Below the pieces are notes generated by a model. The model did not search any database, was not told where the DNA came from, and was given only the letters and a program-made list of their open reading frames with translations. Shown one piece after another: positions 11,634 to 23,751 of a stretch of DNA of 64,000 bases. How positions within the stretch are numbered: the stretch's first letter is position 1; each line of letters opens with the position of its first letter. The translations under genes were made by a program, and so were the position numbers. Source of the stretch: Parascedosporium putredinis (taxonomy: Eukaryota; Ascomycota; Sordariomycetes; Microascales; Microascaceae); assembly GCA_949357655.1 (NCBI GenBank), contig CASHTG010000004.1, forward strand, positions 806,001 through 870,000, written 5' to 3'.

Positions 11634-14600
11634 CTTCTCTCCGGCTTGGACGTGGGTGGAAAAAGATTCGTTCAAAAATGTGAGAAGATACCAAGAAACC
11701 CGTCAATTTCGGGGGATTGAGAGAAGCTGGATTGCGACAATGGTCAATGCGACGATGAAGAAAAAGAACGTTTTGGCGCTAAGCTCGGTGGCGCGCGGCC
11801 TTATATTTATCTTTGGATCCCGGGAACGCAGCCTTGGACAGCCTCACCGTTTCGAGCAGGGACTCCTTGCCGGACATATAAATCCGCCTGTTGCTTGTTT
11901 TAAAAAACAACGTCCAAACCCTCTCTTTCTCTCCCTACCGCTCCTCACCCCCTTTTCCGGTGGGGTGGACTCACCAACCACGCTGTCCTCTGGCAAGGAG
12001 TCGTCCGTCGCCCGCCCTCGCCTCGGATATCGACCCCGGATTTATCTCATTATTACTCAGCATAGCCCCGGAGCTCCGGAGCTAATCACTGACTTAAACG
12101 ACGCATTCCCGTATGTAAACCCGCGCCCAACTCCGCTTTCGCCCGCCTGCCACCTTTCTCCCCTCAGCTTTTTCGTTGCTAATTTTTTTCTCTTCGGGGT
12201 TTGGTTTCCCTGGTTTAGCGGTACTGTGGTGTAGCTTCGGCGACCTACTAATCTAGCTTATCACCCCTTGCGGCGTTAGGGTGCTTCGCAGTTATTGCCG
12301 CTCCCCGTAGAACTATTGATTTCTATCTATCCACCCACATCGTACGATGCATGTTACCAAAGCGTAGAGTCCCAAGGGTCATTCAACGGTGGATGAGGCT
12401 ATTTCCCAAATGTGCCGGGGGAAGGGGGCCGGCCCGGGGTGGCAAATCTGCATATGCCAGTCACAGGGTGCTCGCCCCTTCTCACCCCCACCATCCTTGA
12501 TTCCGGGTATCGAAGGATTCAGGATCACCGCAGCGATCAGTCAACGGCTGTCACTCTCTGGATATCTCTTCGGGTTTAAGATCTCATGTCTCCCATCTTC
12601 GCGTGCTAATCCCAGCCTTGTTAAGATTAGTCGTGGATTCGAGAATCAGGAGAACGCTTGGCACCGGGGATGCGTTCGCTCTCGTGTGGCAGTCCCCCAC
12701 CCCACTTTTGCCTTTTCTTCCTCCTTTTTTTTTTTAAAGAGAAATTGTAGGTTGAAATCCTCGATCAAAGTGTAGATTTTGCAAGGAAAACCCGGTCGGT
12801 CACTTGGCATAAAAGCCCGGACATACGCGGGCCGCCATCTCGGGGCTTCCTCGATCATATGCAAGACTTTTCTCCAGTTGGGCGGCGCGTTATGTCAGAG
12901 GCGTTGGTCGGAAAGATGATAGCTCACAGGTCTAGACGGCAACCTCAAGGTTCGGCGGAAGAGCACCACATGTCAAATCCACTAGCCGGCGGAGAGGTTT
13001 GGGCGGTGTATGCAGTTTGAAGGATCTATCACGGTCGTTTGTTTGCTTTTGGGTGCGGCGTCTGCAAGTGTACGGCATGTCAAGAATGGTGACAGCGAGA
13101 CAACACGATGTTAAATCGTGTTGATAGGGTTGGGAGATTCCCTTTGGCCCATGCCCGGTCGCCAGGAAGGCTGTCGGCTTAAAGGCATCGAACAGGCCAC
13201 CGCCATCAAATGACCACGGGTAGCCGTTTGGGTTTGCATCCGCTTGCTTCAAAAGCCGTGGCCCGTATCACTTCTCCTCCGAATCCGAGAGATTGAATAT
13301 TAAGCATCCCTCTATTTTCCATCACCAAGCTCCGTTGTCGCCCCATCAGCCGCTCGTATTCAGGGCCGGAGACTAGTCCCAATCATCTTCCCTGTAAATC
13401 CCATGCCAGGTAAATCCGGCACTGGCCGCCTCGGCTAGCCTGGCTTCCTACCACACAATCGGTAAGGAATCTGCAGGTACAGTGCCGGGCACGCCCTTAT
13501 CCTTACACGTGAGGTGCTGGTCAGGCGGCGGCCCGAAAGGCTCTTTTCGGTCTTCTTGCCCGACACGGCATAGAAAGCCAAGGTCTCCAGAAACGGAGGT
13601 TGGGTGCGTTGCTGACGAGGAGTGAGAGTCTTCAATGCCTACCAGCTTCTCACCTTTAGCTCTCAATTGGCTTTTATAACCTATCACCGAATTCTGTGCC
13701 GCTTATATACCACTATGGATGAGAAAGTATACGTTGACCCCGGATGTGGCTAACTGAGAATGAAGATGCGCGAAATAGTCGAGCGGATCTTGCCTATTCC
13801 GGCGTGCATGGCATTCATATCCAGTGTTTCTAGCAATTTTCTCTCTATCAAGGACCTGGAGTCTCCCAGCTCTTGAAACCACGATCCACTACACACACTC
13901 ATCTCTGAGATGTGAAAAGATCCAATTGAAATTCAGAAAATTTAGTTCGTGAGCAAGTTCGTTAACCTGGTCGCAGTATCGCCTGCTTATGCTGAATCTC
14001 TAGCGGATGCTGCCGAATCTCCAAGGGAGTACATCACACACCACTCCGAATCACCATCCATGCTTGAATTTTTCGTGAGACGGGCAGACCAGCCACTATT
14101 TACCAAGACAACACCAGTTAGACTGTGGCCCTACAACTATCGCTCTTGGACACTCCGGCACTTCGCAATGAGAGCGTGAGGACTTCACGCGGCCGCGTCT
14201 TGGCGGTCGGGTCCGGCAATAGAGGTGTGTTGAAGAGCACAATTTGTTCTAGAATGTTGCAGACGAGGCGAAGTGCCAAGACGCGGGTGTGTATTGCACG
14301 TGGGCGCGAGCCACAGTATATTTTTTAATAGCCAGAAGCCTCCTTGTCTCAGGTGAGCGTGCCTTTCTCGAGCTGGTTTTGCGAATATCTATACAATACA
14401 GTGAAATCACGCAAGTCATGAAGGATCACTATACCCATCCATAGATCGTGAGGTAGCCACATCCTTCTGCGGGGCGTTGTATATACTTATCTTGAACCCA
14501 AAAACGCCGTAGCCATAGATTCGACCCCACGAAGTTGGAGAGAGAACGGGGCATTCGTCCAAACCTGTGGGGGATTCCATGGATGCAAATTCGGCACGCG

Positions 14601-15457
14601 CTGCCAAGAGGCTTATTAGCCGGCGTTGCTCTGCCGTACTTTGGCGAGAATTGCGACAAAGAGAATAAAATACAGGTAGAAGGGGAAAAAGAAGAAGACA
14701 TGGGCTCGCCTAAAACAACGCACTATGGGAGCCGACAGGGATATAATCTTTTCCCCACTTCCCATCCTTACATGTAGGTTGAGGGCGTGGAGCGCACTCG
14801 CAAGCGATTCGAGGTCCAGACGCTGGGTCATACTTCGCAGTAGCAGCACAGGGAGGGGCAGCATACTCGATTGGAAGGCATCAAGGAAGAGAAAGTCCTG
14901 ACTCGGTGTGTTATTATTGTCTCCAGGTTGATGTTTGTAAGCTAGGCTTTCTGCTATGGGGAAGTGGTTGTTCGATATTCACGAATCAATCTAGTTTGAA
15001 TGTGGGGAAACTTGAGGTGTCGAGTGAGGCTTACATGTGGGGACAATGTCGATTCATCAAATTTGATCTCACTCGTTTGGGGACGGGATATATGCAAACT
15101 TCACTTCAACTTTTCTTCAAACGTGGCTTTCCCCTGTCGCAATCCCCGCCATGTTTGTCTACCGCATGTGTTAATATCCCGTGCTGGGATCACAAGACAC
15201 GCAAGCCGCAACGACAAGTTCAGGGCACGATATCGAAAGATGAGATGGAAGGATGTTTTTATTCTTTGCATACGCAATTCACTATCAGAATTTTTCCGGG
15301 TCTTTGTCGCTATCGCTGCATATCCTTGACCTTTTTTTTTTTTTTTTGTTTCCTTTTGTCTTCGGACCCATCTCTAGGTAGATCTCCAAGTTGGTATCAA
15401 AATACATACAATCATACGCGTCCGTCTCACGCCAAGAGAAACCCGCGGCGCCCTTAT
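11634..15457. other. Gene-poor region of 3.8 kb
   Basis: I find no convincing coding gene. The longest plus-strand frame (11554-12234) overlaps the start of the dehydrogenase gene and has no domain motif. Simple tracts include a T run near 12727-12736 and a 16-base T run at 15332-15347 just beyond the stop of the GH114 gene. The sequence is mixed rather than strongly AT-rich, so I see no sign of a heavily RIP-mutated transposon. It may hold long 5' leaders or non-coding transcripts; nothing shows this directly. Confidence 0.5.
15332..15347. repeat. Poly-T tract (16 T)
   Basis: An uninterrupted run of T about 110 bases beyond the stop of the minus-strand GH114 gene. In the transcript of that gene it would read as an A run in the 3' untranslated region. 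Confidence 0.9.
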
Positions 15458-16639
15458 TTACCCAATAGGCAAGGTCACGGTCCAGAATTTGCCCATCTTC
15501 TCGCTCTCGGAGCAGTACTGGACCCACCCATCAATCTGCTCCGACTCGTGCTTGATGACTTGGCTGAAGTCGACGTTGCCCACCTCCACCTTGTCCCTGT
15601 TGCAGTAGTACTCCCAGTCCGACTTGGTGAGGTTGGTGCTCCCGTTCTCCGTCGATCCGGGATACTCAATCTCGAAAACGGGCAGCTTCTTGCCGTCGGA
15701 GCGGACCTCGCCCGTGACGAAATCCTGAAAGTCGTGGCAGTAGGCTTCGTGGACGCCGGGGAGCCGTCCGTTAAGGCCCTGGCAGTCCTCTAGCACGGCG
15801 AAGTCGACGATGTGGATGAGGCGGTCGGCGAGGTGGTTGGCGTTCTTCTGGCCGAACATGAGAGGGACGCCGCGGAGGGTGTTGAGGCTGTGAGCGTAGT
15901 CGGCGAGTGTGGTGACGTACGTGATGAGGTCGGCTTCTGTGAGATGCCATCCCGTCTTATCCACACCAGGCTCATCCCAGTCCTAAACGCAGCAGACTGT
16001 ATTAGTCGTCTTCTCAAGCTACGAGGGGTTCCTCTGATAGATGAGAGCAGAAGCGATGGCTACAATAACCAAAGTAAACTTACGTAACCATCAATATTGT
16101 CGGCATCGATGCCGTCACAGCCAATCTCAGCTGCTTTGACGAGACGCTTCTTCATGAACTCCACGACGTCTTCCCGTCGGACATCGATCCACCCTCGGGG
16201 TAGTCCTCGTACGAGTTGCCTATCGCATCCTTGGGAAAGCTTGAATAGTCCGCCTCGTACTGCTCAATGGCGCCGATATTGACGTAGCAGAGCACAACGT
16301 TATCCACATCAGGGGCGGGATTTCTCTGAGATATGGTTAGCATCTATGATTGGTGGTGACCCAGATTTATACTCCTTCTTGGGGTTCTCGACTTACAATG
16401 GCGGGAATAATCTCGGGATGAGCAAGGGAATGAAAATAATCTACATCCCAGACTTGTGCCTGTGTTGGGATCACCGTAGTCCTGATATCGATGGGAGCAT
16501 GGATCACAATTTGCCATGGGACGCCGGGCTTCCATTCCGATGGGAGAGCTGTGGCCCTCTTCTCATACGGCCATACTGACGGCCAAGCAATGACACTTGG
16601 CGCTGAGAGGGCGAGTAGATAGGTGGTGGTGATCTTCAT
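15458..16639 (-). CDS. Secreted GH114 glycosidase (endo-alpha-1,4-polygalactosaminidase family)
   Basis: A member of the GH114 TIM-barrel family, whose studied members cut alpha-1,4-linked galactosamine polymers such as the fungal exopolysaccharide galactosaminogalactan. The start ATG at 16639 opens a signal peptide (MKITTTYLLALSAPSVIA). There are three exons, 16639-16397, 16325-16084 and 15982-15458, about 336 codons. Family landmarks are VWDVDYF, VVLCYVNIGAIEQY, a GWIDVRRED segment, the acidic signature GCDGIDADNIDGY at about 16122-16084, and late in the protein FGQKNA, DFAVLEDC and FEIEYPG. One base is missing in a C run near 16195, which shifts GWIDVRRED out of frame. No other galactosaminogalactan gene is nearby, so the natural substrate is an inference from the family. 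Confidence 0.9.
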
Positions 16640-18522
16640 GTTGACGGAGTTTGGAATGTTGGGCGAAGCTAGCCCCTGGAGTCGCCTCTTTGTTTCTCTC
16701 CTCTATTTCCCCGGAAAAAATTGAGTTTGATATGAGAGAATAACGCGGTCTGGGGAAGGTGGACTGGGTCGTAGTTAAAAGAAACCGGCAAGAAAAGCAA
16801 GATTCCAAGCCTTCGCAAGTGGGCGATGCTTAAATCAAGTACCGGCCCCAAGAGTTCTGGTCCCAGGTCGTACCTGCCGAGCCTCTTCACTTGTTGACAA
16901 GGAAGTAGCGAACAGGAAGGCACGATGATGAGGGCCAAGGAGGCCAAGCAAGAAGCCAAGGAGATACCCCTCTTTGATCTCGATGTTGACTGTCACGATC
17001 GGGGATTAAGAAGGTCATGGGTCTATAATGCGTGTATCCCTATGCGTGACGACGTGGGTGACTGCGAGGTGGTGGTCGGAAATATAAACAGTTCTGCGCC
17101 GAGAGCTTGGGATCCCGTCTCCTGCAGTCTAGGCAGATTTTCCACGATGGCAATTCCGGGAGGTTGGCAATGAAGCGCGTGATACGGTCGGTGAGTGATC
17201 CGAGACCCTCTTCCCTCGCTGTATGTTTTTGACTCAGTGTCTGTCTGTGTCTTAGATCCGAGCTGAGACCCGTGAAGAATTTGGGCTGCAATCACCGATC
17301 ATGTATCCGTAGCGTAGCGTGAGATAAGAGAACCGGGGGACGGGCGCCCATGGATGGGGAGGAGAGCTCCATAAAAAGAAAACCAGGGACCATCTGAAGT
17401 TTTTCTTATTCGAGTGGGTTTTTTTCTTTCCCCTGCTACTACTGCCTCTCCTTAGGATTACCTCCCAGCCCGCATCGCGGAACGGGATATTTTTCCCTTT
17501 CAGAGATCTGCGGAAGATTTTTACAAAAATTGGGGTACGCTACCCGAATGAGGCCATACACCCATACAAACCTCCACACCCTCTTTCACGGTTCGCGGCT
17601 TGCTCTCTCTCTCTTCGCAGGACTTCCCACATACACTCTCACACACACGCACTTTCTCGCTCCCCCTAGTCCCTTTTCCCTTCCTCCCCTAGAACGACAG
17701 TGGAAAAGGGAAGACATGGCAAAAATCCCCAGCGCCCTGGCCTCTGGGACGCGCGGCATTCATCCTTGACGAGTAGTGGGCGGGCCGCAATCTACAGGGC
17801 GAGGAGCCGGCACTTCATCCTGGAAAGTACTATCGTTTAATACATTTGTGCATGGCCACTATCACGGAAATGGGGAGCGAGAGAGAGACAGAGAGGTAGA
17901 GAGGGCTGTGGGGAGAAATGGGCCGGTGGGGGGCTCAAGTTCTGTATTGTTTTGCTCCATGTTCGCCGTCGTCACGTTTTTTCGTCTAATTTTGTCTCAG
18001 AGATGCATACGTTGAACTGTGTCCCAAGTGGCTCCGTGCGTGCTGTCTGGCGAAGCGTCAAAAGAATTAGGGTGGGATACCTCATCAGGCATGACACGGC
18101 AGGCGCCACCGAAAACCACTCCCAACTGGGGCGACGATTTGGATGTGTGCTGCGGGAAAATGATTAAGGACGAGAGATGGCGAAATGGGCGAGGAGGAAA
18201 CTTTGGTTCGTCCTATTTTCTTACCACTTAATACAACCCCAATTCCGAAAAGCATCGTGCTTTTCAGCTAATGGGTGAATGTGAGTGCATTTTCCCGTTG
18301 ACAGATGGATCGGTTGACTCGCATATTATCCGGGGCGATTTGATTGCACGATGCCCGCACCCCCGCCTGTGCCCTTTGTCTCCATGGAGTCATTAAATCA
18401 CTATCCTCCGCTTGTTTGTCCCCCTTCGTGCCCACAGTCCGGAAACGAGTGCTTTGGTAGGCTTCTTTTTCCCCGTCCGGAATAAGCAATTTATGCGCAT
18501 CGATAGCGCACCAACATTCGCT

Positions 18523-18559
<37 letters not shown>

Positions 18560-20277
18560 CGTCTGTTCTTTCCTCTTGGCAAAGACTTCTTTTTGCCTTC
18601 TCTTGTTTTACCCGAGCGCCGCCTGCAGCTCGTCAACTTACGCCAAGCCTCGGAAGCCGGAATGTGGTGGCATTTGCCAGGTGGCCCTGGCATCGGCTCG
18701 TGGACCTGTGGGTGTGCCTGGTTGTGTATGGGGAGACAGTGGGCGTCTCTCACAGTCGCTTTGAGACTATTGTGGTAAGGAAAGAAGGGTGTGGCGTCTC
18801 ATAGACCAGGGTAGGATCTCTCTTCTTTCAAAAGAAGCACGTTTGTCGTTGGAAAGCTCGCCTTACGGGACCGGCAGTGGATTGTGGGTCTCGCGGCATC
18901 CGTCATGCCCCACCGCCACGGCGCCGCCCAGCAGTGTCTCAGGACCTCGGAGACCCAGGTCTAAGACACCCCCGGACGAAAGGGGGACGACAGCGAAAGG
19001 GCGGCGATGATCGGAGAGTTTGTGCCGTGTTGAGATTGCTTGCGTCAGCTGGCAGCCATATCACTACTGCTGGCATACTATCCATCTCGCAGCCCTTTGG
19101 TGATGCGAGGGGAACCATGACTCCCGGCACTTTTGACTAACGTCTTTGTTTTTCTGCGTCCGTCGGCCGGTCGACAGGCGGGGACGGACGAAAATATGTC
19201 GTGACGCTCGAACAGATCCTTGAGGATTTTAAGTGCTCGATGAAATGTGCGGGCGGATTCGGGGGCGGGGACGGCTTCGCGTCGCCTCGCGGAGGAAATA
19301 TTGCGCCAAATCTGCCAAGGGATCACAGATATTGGCGCGATATCCACCCGGAGACCTTCACCGATCCTTCACCACGGGGCCAACGTAGATACGGTTTTAT
19401 CGATTGCGCCCTTTCCCGATGCGCAGTGCATCGACTGCCCGCCGCCGCAAATTTTCGGATATAGTCACCGGCTTACGACTTCCCATCGGGTTACCTGATC
19501 AGGAGGTTACTGAGAGGGGACGACGAAGTGGCCAGACAGAGGAGCTACAAAGGCAAAGTCCGTGGGGACAAGCCGACCAACGCCTTTATTCCCCCTTCTT
19601 TACTTTTTATCAAATGCCCTAATTAGGAAATAAAGCCGGGTAGATGGCCCTGTGGTGATCCTATCAGAATATTTTTGATACAGATGTCCCTTTCCTGCAC
19701 CCTAATGCAGCCTGACACGAAGCAACCCGATGATATTTCTCGCCCTGCTGCCAGAGAACTCGCAAGTCGAAGGGGCTAGCATGACTTTTAATTCGTCTTG
19801 ACTCCTCCCGGACTCGCGATCAGAGTTATGTGACTCCCGCTGTGACGAGCGTTGAAATAAGCTCGATATTGTGGATCCTTCTATGTGTGAGCTTTTTGTT
19901 GGCACGGTATTGGCACTATATCTCCCTCGCCTTTTGTCTTTGCGCGGCCAATTCCCCATCCACTAAGCCAATGTCGATTCTTACTTATCCCTTGCCTCTA
20001 CCTGAGTAGATGTGAGGAGATGATATTTCGATACACGCACTTTGAGTAGCTTCGAAGTTTTGACAAGGAAATATTGGTCACTCTCTTCCACTGTCATAAA
20101 TTGATCCATCACGATTAGCAGGATCAAAAGAAATGGCGGGGATGCAGCCACACGTGAGTGTGGCGCAGACCACATCTCATCTGCATAATGCCCTCCAGGC
20201 AGGCAGGCTGCCTCTCCCCTGAGTGTTGATTGACTGCAGCATCAGCCCATCATTTTTGCAAAGATTTGTGGCATATC
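16640..20277. other. Gene-poor region of 3.6 kb
   Basis: The upstream region of the GH114 gene runs directly into the upstream region of the F-box gene. No frame here carries recognisable motifs or plausible splice structure. Visible features are purine-rich runs near 17876-17912, CT-rich runs near 17600-17700 and a CA microsatellite. I see nothing else that I can support. Confidence 0.5.
18527..18557. repeat. (CA)n microsatellite
   Basis: About fifteen perfect CA units. It sits in a gene-poor stretch and would be a length-variable marker; there is no sign that it is transcribed. Confidence 0.97.
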
Positions 20278-22678
20278 ATGAATGCCGAACGAAGATATCA
20301 CTGCATCGTCTGTGGCATCCAGATCATCCGTAACCAGGAGCTGGACCACTGGACCCGTTCCGCAGAATCAGGTAGTTCCCCCTCTAGCCAACCACCCCCT
20401 CCTGGCCATGCACCGGCATCTCGATTCTCCTACCGCGTCCGCGACGGCGATACTAACCAAGTGCAAGTCATTGTCGTAAATGCGCAATGGCAAAACGCCA
20501 GGTACACAGGTGCATGGGACCGTGACAATCCGGATCAGGCGGTTTACGTGGACGGAGCGCCAGTGCCCGCTGACATTCCGCTCCGCATCCTTCTTCTTCG
20601 GCCTACGATCGGGGGTCCGGCCGTCCGCCATTTGAGGGAGCCTCTCGGCGTAGCCTGCGGCTTTCCGGTGCACACTGCCTGCTGGGAGATTCTGCAGTCG
20701 ACCCGTCCCGAGGAACCGCTCCCTGTGCAGTCCATCTTCGAGCTGTGCGCGTCCGTCCCGAACCGAATCGGTGCCGTGAACTTTGGCCACACGTACGGTG
20801 GGATCTTTGGCTACCGCATGTCTTTGCCGGTCCAGAATCTGCCCATCGCCGAGGAGACGTCCTTGTTTTACGTCACGGCGGAAGACACCTTGTCCTTTTC
20901 CAATCCGGGCTGTGGTGGGATGATAGCTGCTCTTTTGAGGGCTTGAATATCAATACCCGGAGTCCTGTGCGCCAAGATGAGGGTTCCTCGCTGGGCCCTG
21001 GCTCACCGTCGTCAAGCGATCCTTTTGCTGGCCTTCCGACCGAAATCACCCAGCTGATCTTCGAACTCTTATCTTCCAAGGACGTGGCCAACTTGAAGCT
21101 CGCGTCGCGGACCTGCGCGGCGCTCACCCTTCCCGACACGTTTTGGAAATCTAGATTCCTCTCTGGCCGTGAGTGCGACTTTGTGCCTGAATGGAAAGAC
21201 CATCAAAACTCCCAAAAGGGGAGATGGGGATGGATCTACAGCAAGATCCGTGCCGCCAAAGGAAGCGCGGAGCTGGAAAATAAGAAGCGGGTGTGGAGGC
21301 TCGCCAAGCAGCTTCGGGCGCTTGTGGATACCCTGGCCGCAAGCCCGTGCCAGGAATCCCCAAACGCTCCTTCTTTGAACCGGAAGCTCCCGAGGACGAC
21401 CAGATCCTCGTCACGTCCATCAGGCCGCCGCTCGGACTATCCCATTCTCTACCGGGGCCGAGGCAGCTTCGTCGGAGAGCCGTCCACTTACCCCCGAACC
21501 ATACCGCGTCTTCATCTCTACCGTCGATGTCTTTGGGAAACGTTACGCCTCGGGGATGCGTTTCGAATCTACGAGCGGGACATCGACTGGGCTCGGCTAC
21601 GTTCATGCTAGCACCGAGGTCCTCGTCGCTGAGGCGCGAATCCAGATTGCCGGCCTTTTGCTTGCCCATGACGAGCGAGGTATCCGAGGCATATCCGTGA
21701 TACCGTCAACAGGACCTATTTCGAAGTGGGTTGGTGAGCATCAAAGCCTTCCGCACCGCCGGTTAATGCTGCAGTCTATAAATCCCCAGCCATTTTCATA
21801 CCTCTCGGGAGCCTTCAATGTAAGGGTGCCCAGCCCCGAAATCCCTGTTTCTTGATCTTCCGTCTCTACATCTTGAACTAACAAGAACACCTTAGGCTTT
21901 TGGTTTCGTAGCAATGTCTACAGGTGACGGCCGCAGCTCCCCATCCGACTTGCGTATTCACGACCTCGCGTTCTGGTTCCCCGGTGTCCCAGACCCCCGG
22001 AACGAGTTTCTTGGCATCGAGCACTCACCTTCCGATGTAGACAATAGCCTATGTACCCAGAGACCGGTATATCATAGCATATTTGCCGAACCTGACCTCA
22101 TAGACCTATCCGATCTGGGGGTGTTAACTCTGTACGCTTGTGGAGGCGCGGAAAGCGAATCTTGGGGTATTCGAGTCGAGTTTTCCAACGGAAAGGCCCC
22201 GATGCAAATAGGGCTGCTAGGGCTAGAGTTGGATCCGGAGGTGGCGCCTTTCCGTGTAGACTATGCCGCGGGGAGCGCATCGCTGGCATACACACAGTTC
22301 ACAGGAAAAACGAATTGAACGAGTGGCTCGTCGGCATTGTGGTAAGTAGCCACTTGCACAGTACCCTCCCGCCATACTTCTTGAAAAGAGCATCTCGCAC
22401 AACCTAACACTACCGGGCTCATTCCGCAGGTATATACAAGTTCAGGGCGCTTGTCCGTGTATCCAGGTCGACTAGGAGAGGCTCCGGTTGACTGCGAACA
22501 GTTTCACCGCGATGTTGATCCGGGAATCCGCGTTGTAGCCGGATTTTGCACGAGAATGGTACGTTGGAGAAACCGACATGTAGCACCTCGACTCTTTGCG
22601 ATAGTGGCTAACTAGAGCGTCTTCTTCTTTCAGGAAACGCCGTCTGGGATAACAGAATTCGGTCTCGTAGTTAACTGA
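20278..22678 (+). CDS. F-box protein with N-terminal Cys pair
   Basis: A protein of about 720 residues in four exons: 20278-21819, 21896-22341, 22430-22558, 22634-22678. It opens with a C-x-x-C pair (YHCIVCGI), followed by a domain ending before a clear F-box (LPTEITQLIFELLSSKDVANL, split here only as a motif) at about 21035-21110. The F-box recruits Skp1 in an SCF ubiquitin ligase. C-terminal to it lie FISTVDVFGKRY, a segment with HDERGIRGI near 21670-21690, and WFPGVPD. This layout is common in a fungal F-box family, whose targets are unknown. I chose ATG 20278 because the frame upstream lacks a start. Breaks near 20908, 21330, 21450 and 22270 are each one base short; with these the exon lengths sum to whole codons. 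It converges on the EEP gene with 180 bases between. Confidence 0.8.
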
Positions 22679-22860
22679 GGCACGATAAATGGCCCTGCTA
22701 AATTAAGCCAAAGGAGAGGGCAAATAAAGATGCTTCATATATAGCCTGTACGTGTAAGATGGAGGATCAGTGATGCTATTAGATGATATATATTCCATAC
22801 TTCGTAGCTGTTCCCCTCTTTCCTAGTCCCCACATGCTGAGTTGGTCTTTTCAGCGGCCC

Positions 22861-23751
22861 CTAAGTGCGTAGTTTGAGATCGCCGACAACAGCCCTATGA
22901 TCACTTATGTACACGCCATCTTTGACATTATCCAACACCTCATACCTCTGAACATCCCAGCGGTTATCAGCGGCCGGGCCCACCCAGATGAAGTCGATGC
23001 GGCTCCCAGTAGTGCTCGTAAAAGTGGTGTACGTATGGACGGGACCAAATCGCTTGGACGCATCGGCGAGCGCGTACAGCTCGCGAAGATACCCATCATT
23101 CTGGACAACAGTGTACGCATCCCCGCCGGGCGCCGAGTTGAAGTCGCCCGTCAAGGAAACGCCCAGCGGGCCGTAGGTCCCCTGAATCCTCTTAATCACG
23201 CTCAGCGCAACCTTGATACCTTCGGACCGCGCCTGGGAGCTGGCGTTGTCCAGGTGGGTATTAGCAGCAATAAACCGCTCGCCCGAGGCGATGCTCTCGA
23301 AAACGCCAATCGTGATGACGCGGCGGCTCCCGCCGTTCCACCCAAACGAAGGCGTGTCCGGGGTGGGAGAGAGCCACTTGGTTTCGGAGTAGATGAGCTT
23401 CACGGCGGTGTTGTCGTAGAGTATAGGGCAGTACTCTCCGCTCTGCTTGCCGTCGTCTCGGGCGACGCCGATGTGCGCCCATCGCGAGCCGAGGTCGCTC
23501 TTGATGTCGAGGAGCTGCTGGTGCAGGACCTCTTGCATGCCGATGACGGTCAGCGCTCCGCTGGCGGCGCCGGTGATGGACCCGGCCAGTTGGTTCTTTA
23601 GCAAGGGCCGCCGTGTCGACCAGGGCTTTTCGTTAGTCATGAGCGAGGAGGCTGCGTAGCGGATGTTGAAGGTGATGAGCCGTAGGTCTAGATCGGCCAT
23701 GGCCGCCTGGGCGAAGAGGGCGGCGCAGGCAAAGAGGCTGGAGGGCTTCAT
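22861..23751 (-). CDS. Secreted endonuclease/exonuclease/phosphatase (EEP) family hydrolase
   Basis: A single intact exon of 296 codons. The start at 23751 gives a signal peptide (MKPSSLFACAALFAQAAMA). The EEP (DNase I-like) fold is shown by TFNIRY with the metal-site Asn, GMQEVL with the catalytic Glu, the NTHLDN His, GDFNSAPGG with the Asp/Asn pair, RIDFIWVG and the final SDHRAV. This fold covers secreted nucleases, inositol-phosphate and sphingolipid phosphodiesterases, and the motifs alone do not separate them. The short length and lack of extra domains fit the secreted fungal group often annotated only as EEP family protein. It is one of only two genes in the window with no frame break. 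Its promoter side faces the gene-poor gap at 23752-25042. Confidence 0.9.
   Translation of the reverse strand: MKPSSLFACAALFAQAAMADLDLRLITFNIRYAASSLMTNEKPWSTRRPLLKNQLAGSITGAASGALTVIGMQEVLHQQLLDIKSDLGSRWAHIGVARDDGKQSGEYCPILYDNTAVKLIYSETKWLSPTPDTPSFGWNGGSRRVITIGVFESIASGERFIAANTHLDNASSQARSEGIKVALSVIKRIQGTYGPLGVSLTGDFNSAPGGDAYTVVQNDGYLRELYALADASKRFGPVHTYTTFTSTTGSRIDFIWVGPAADNRWDVQRYEVLDNVKDGVYISDHRAVVGDLKLRT

Noticed and set aside
11554..12234. Plus-strand frame of 226 codons
   Set aside because: It overlaps the start of the SDR gene on the other strand and shows no recognisable protein pattern.
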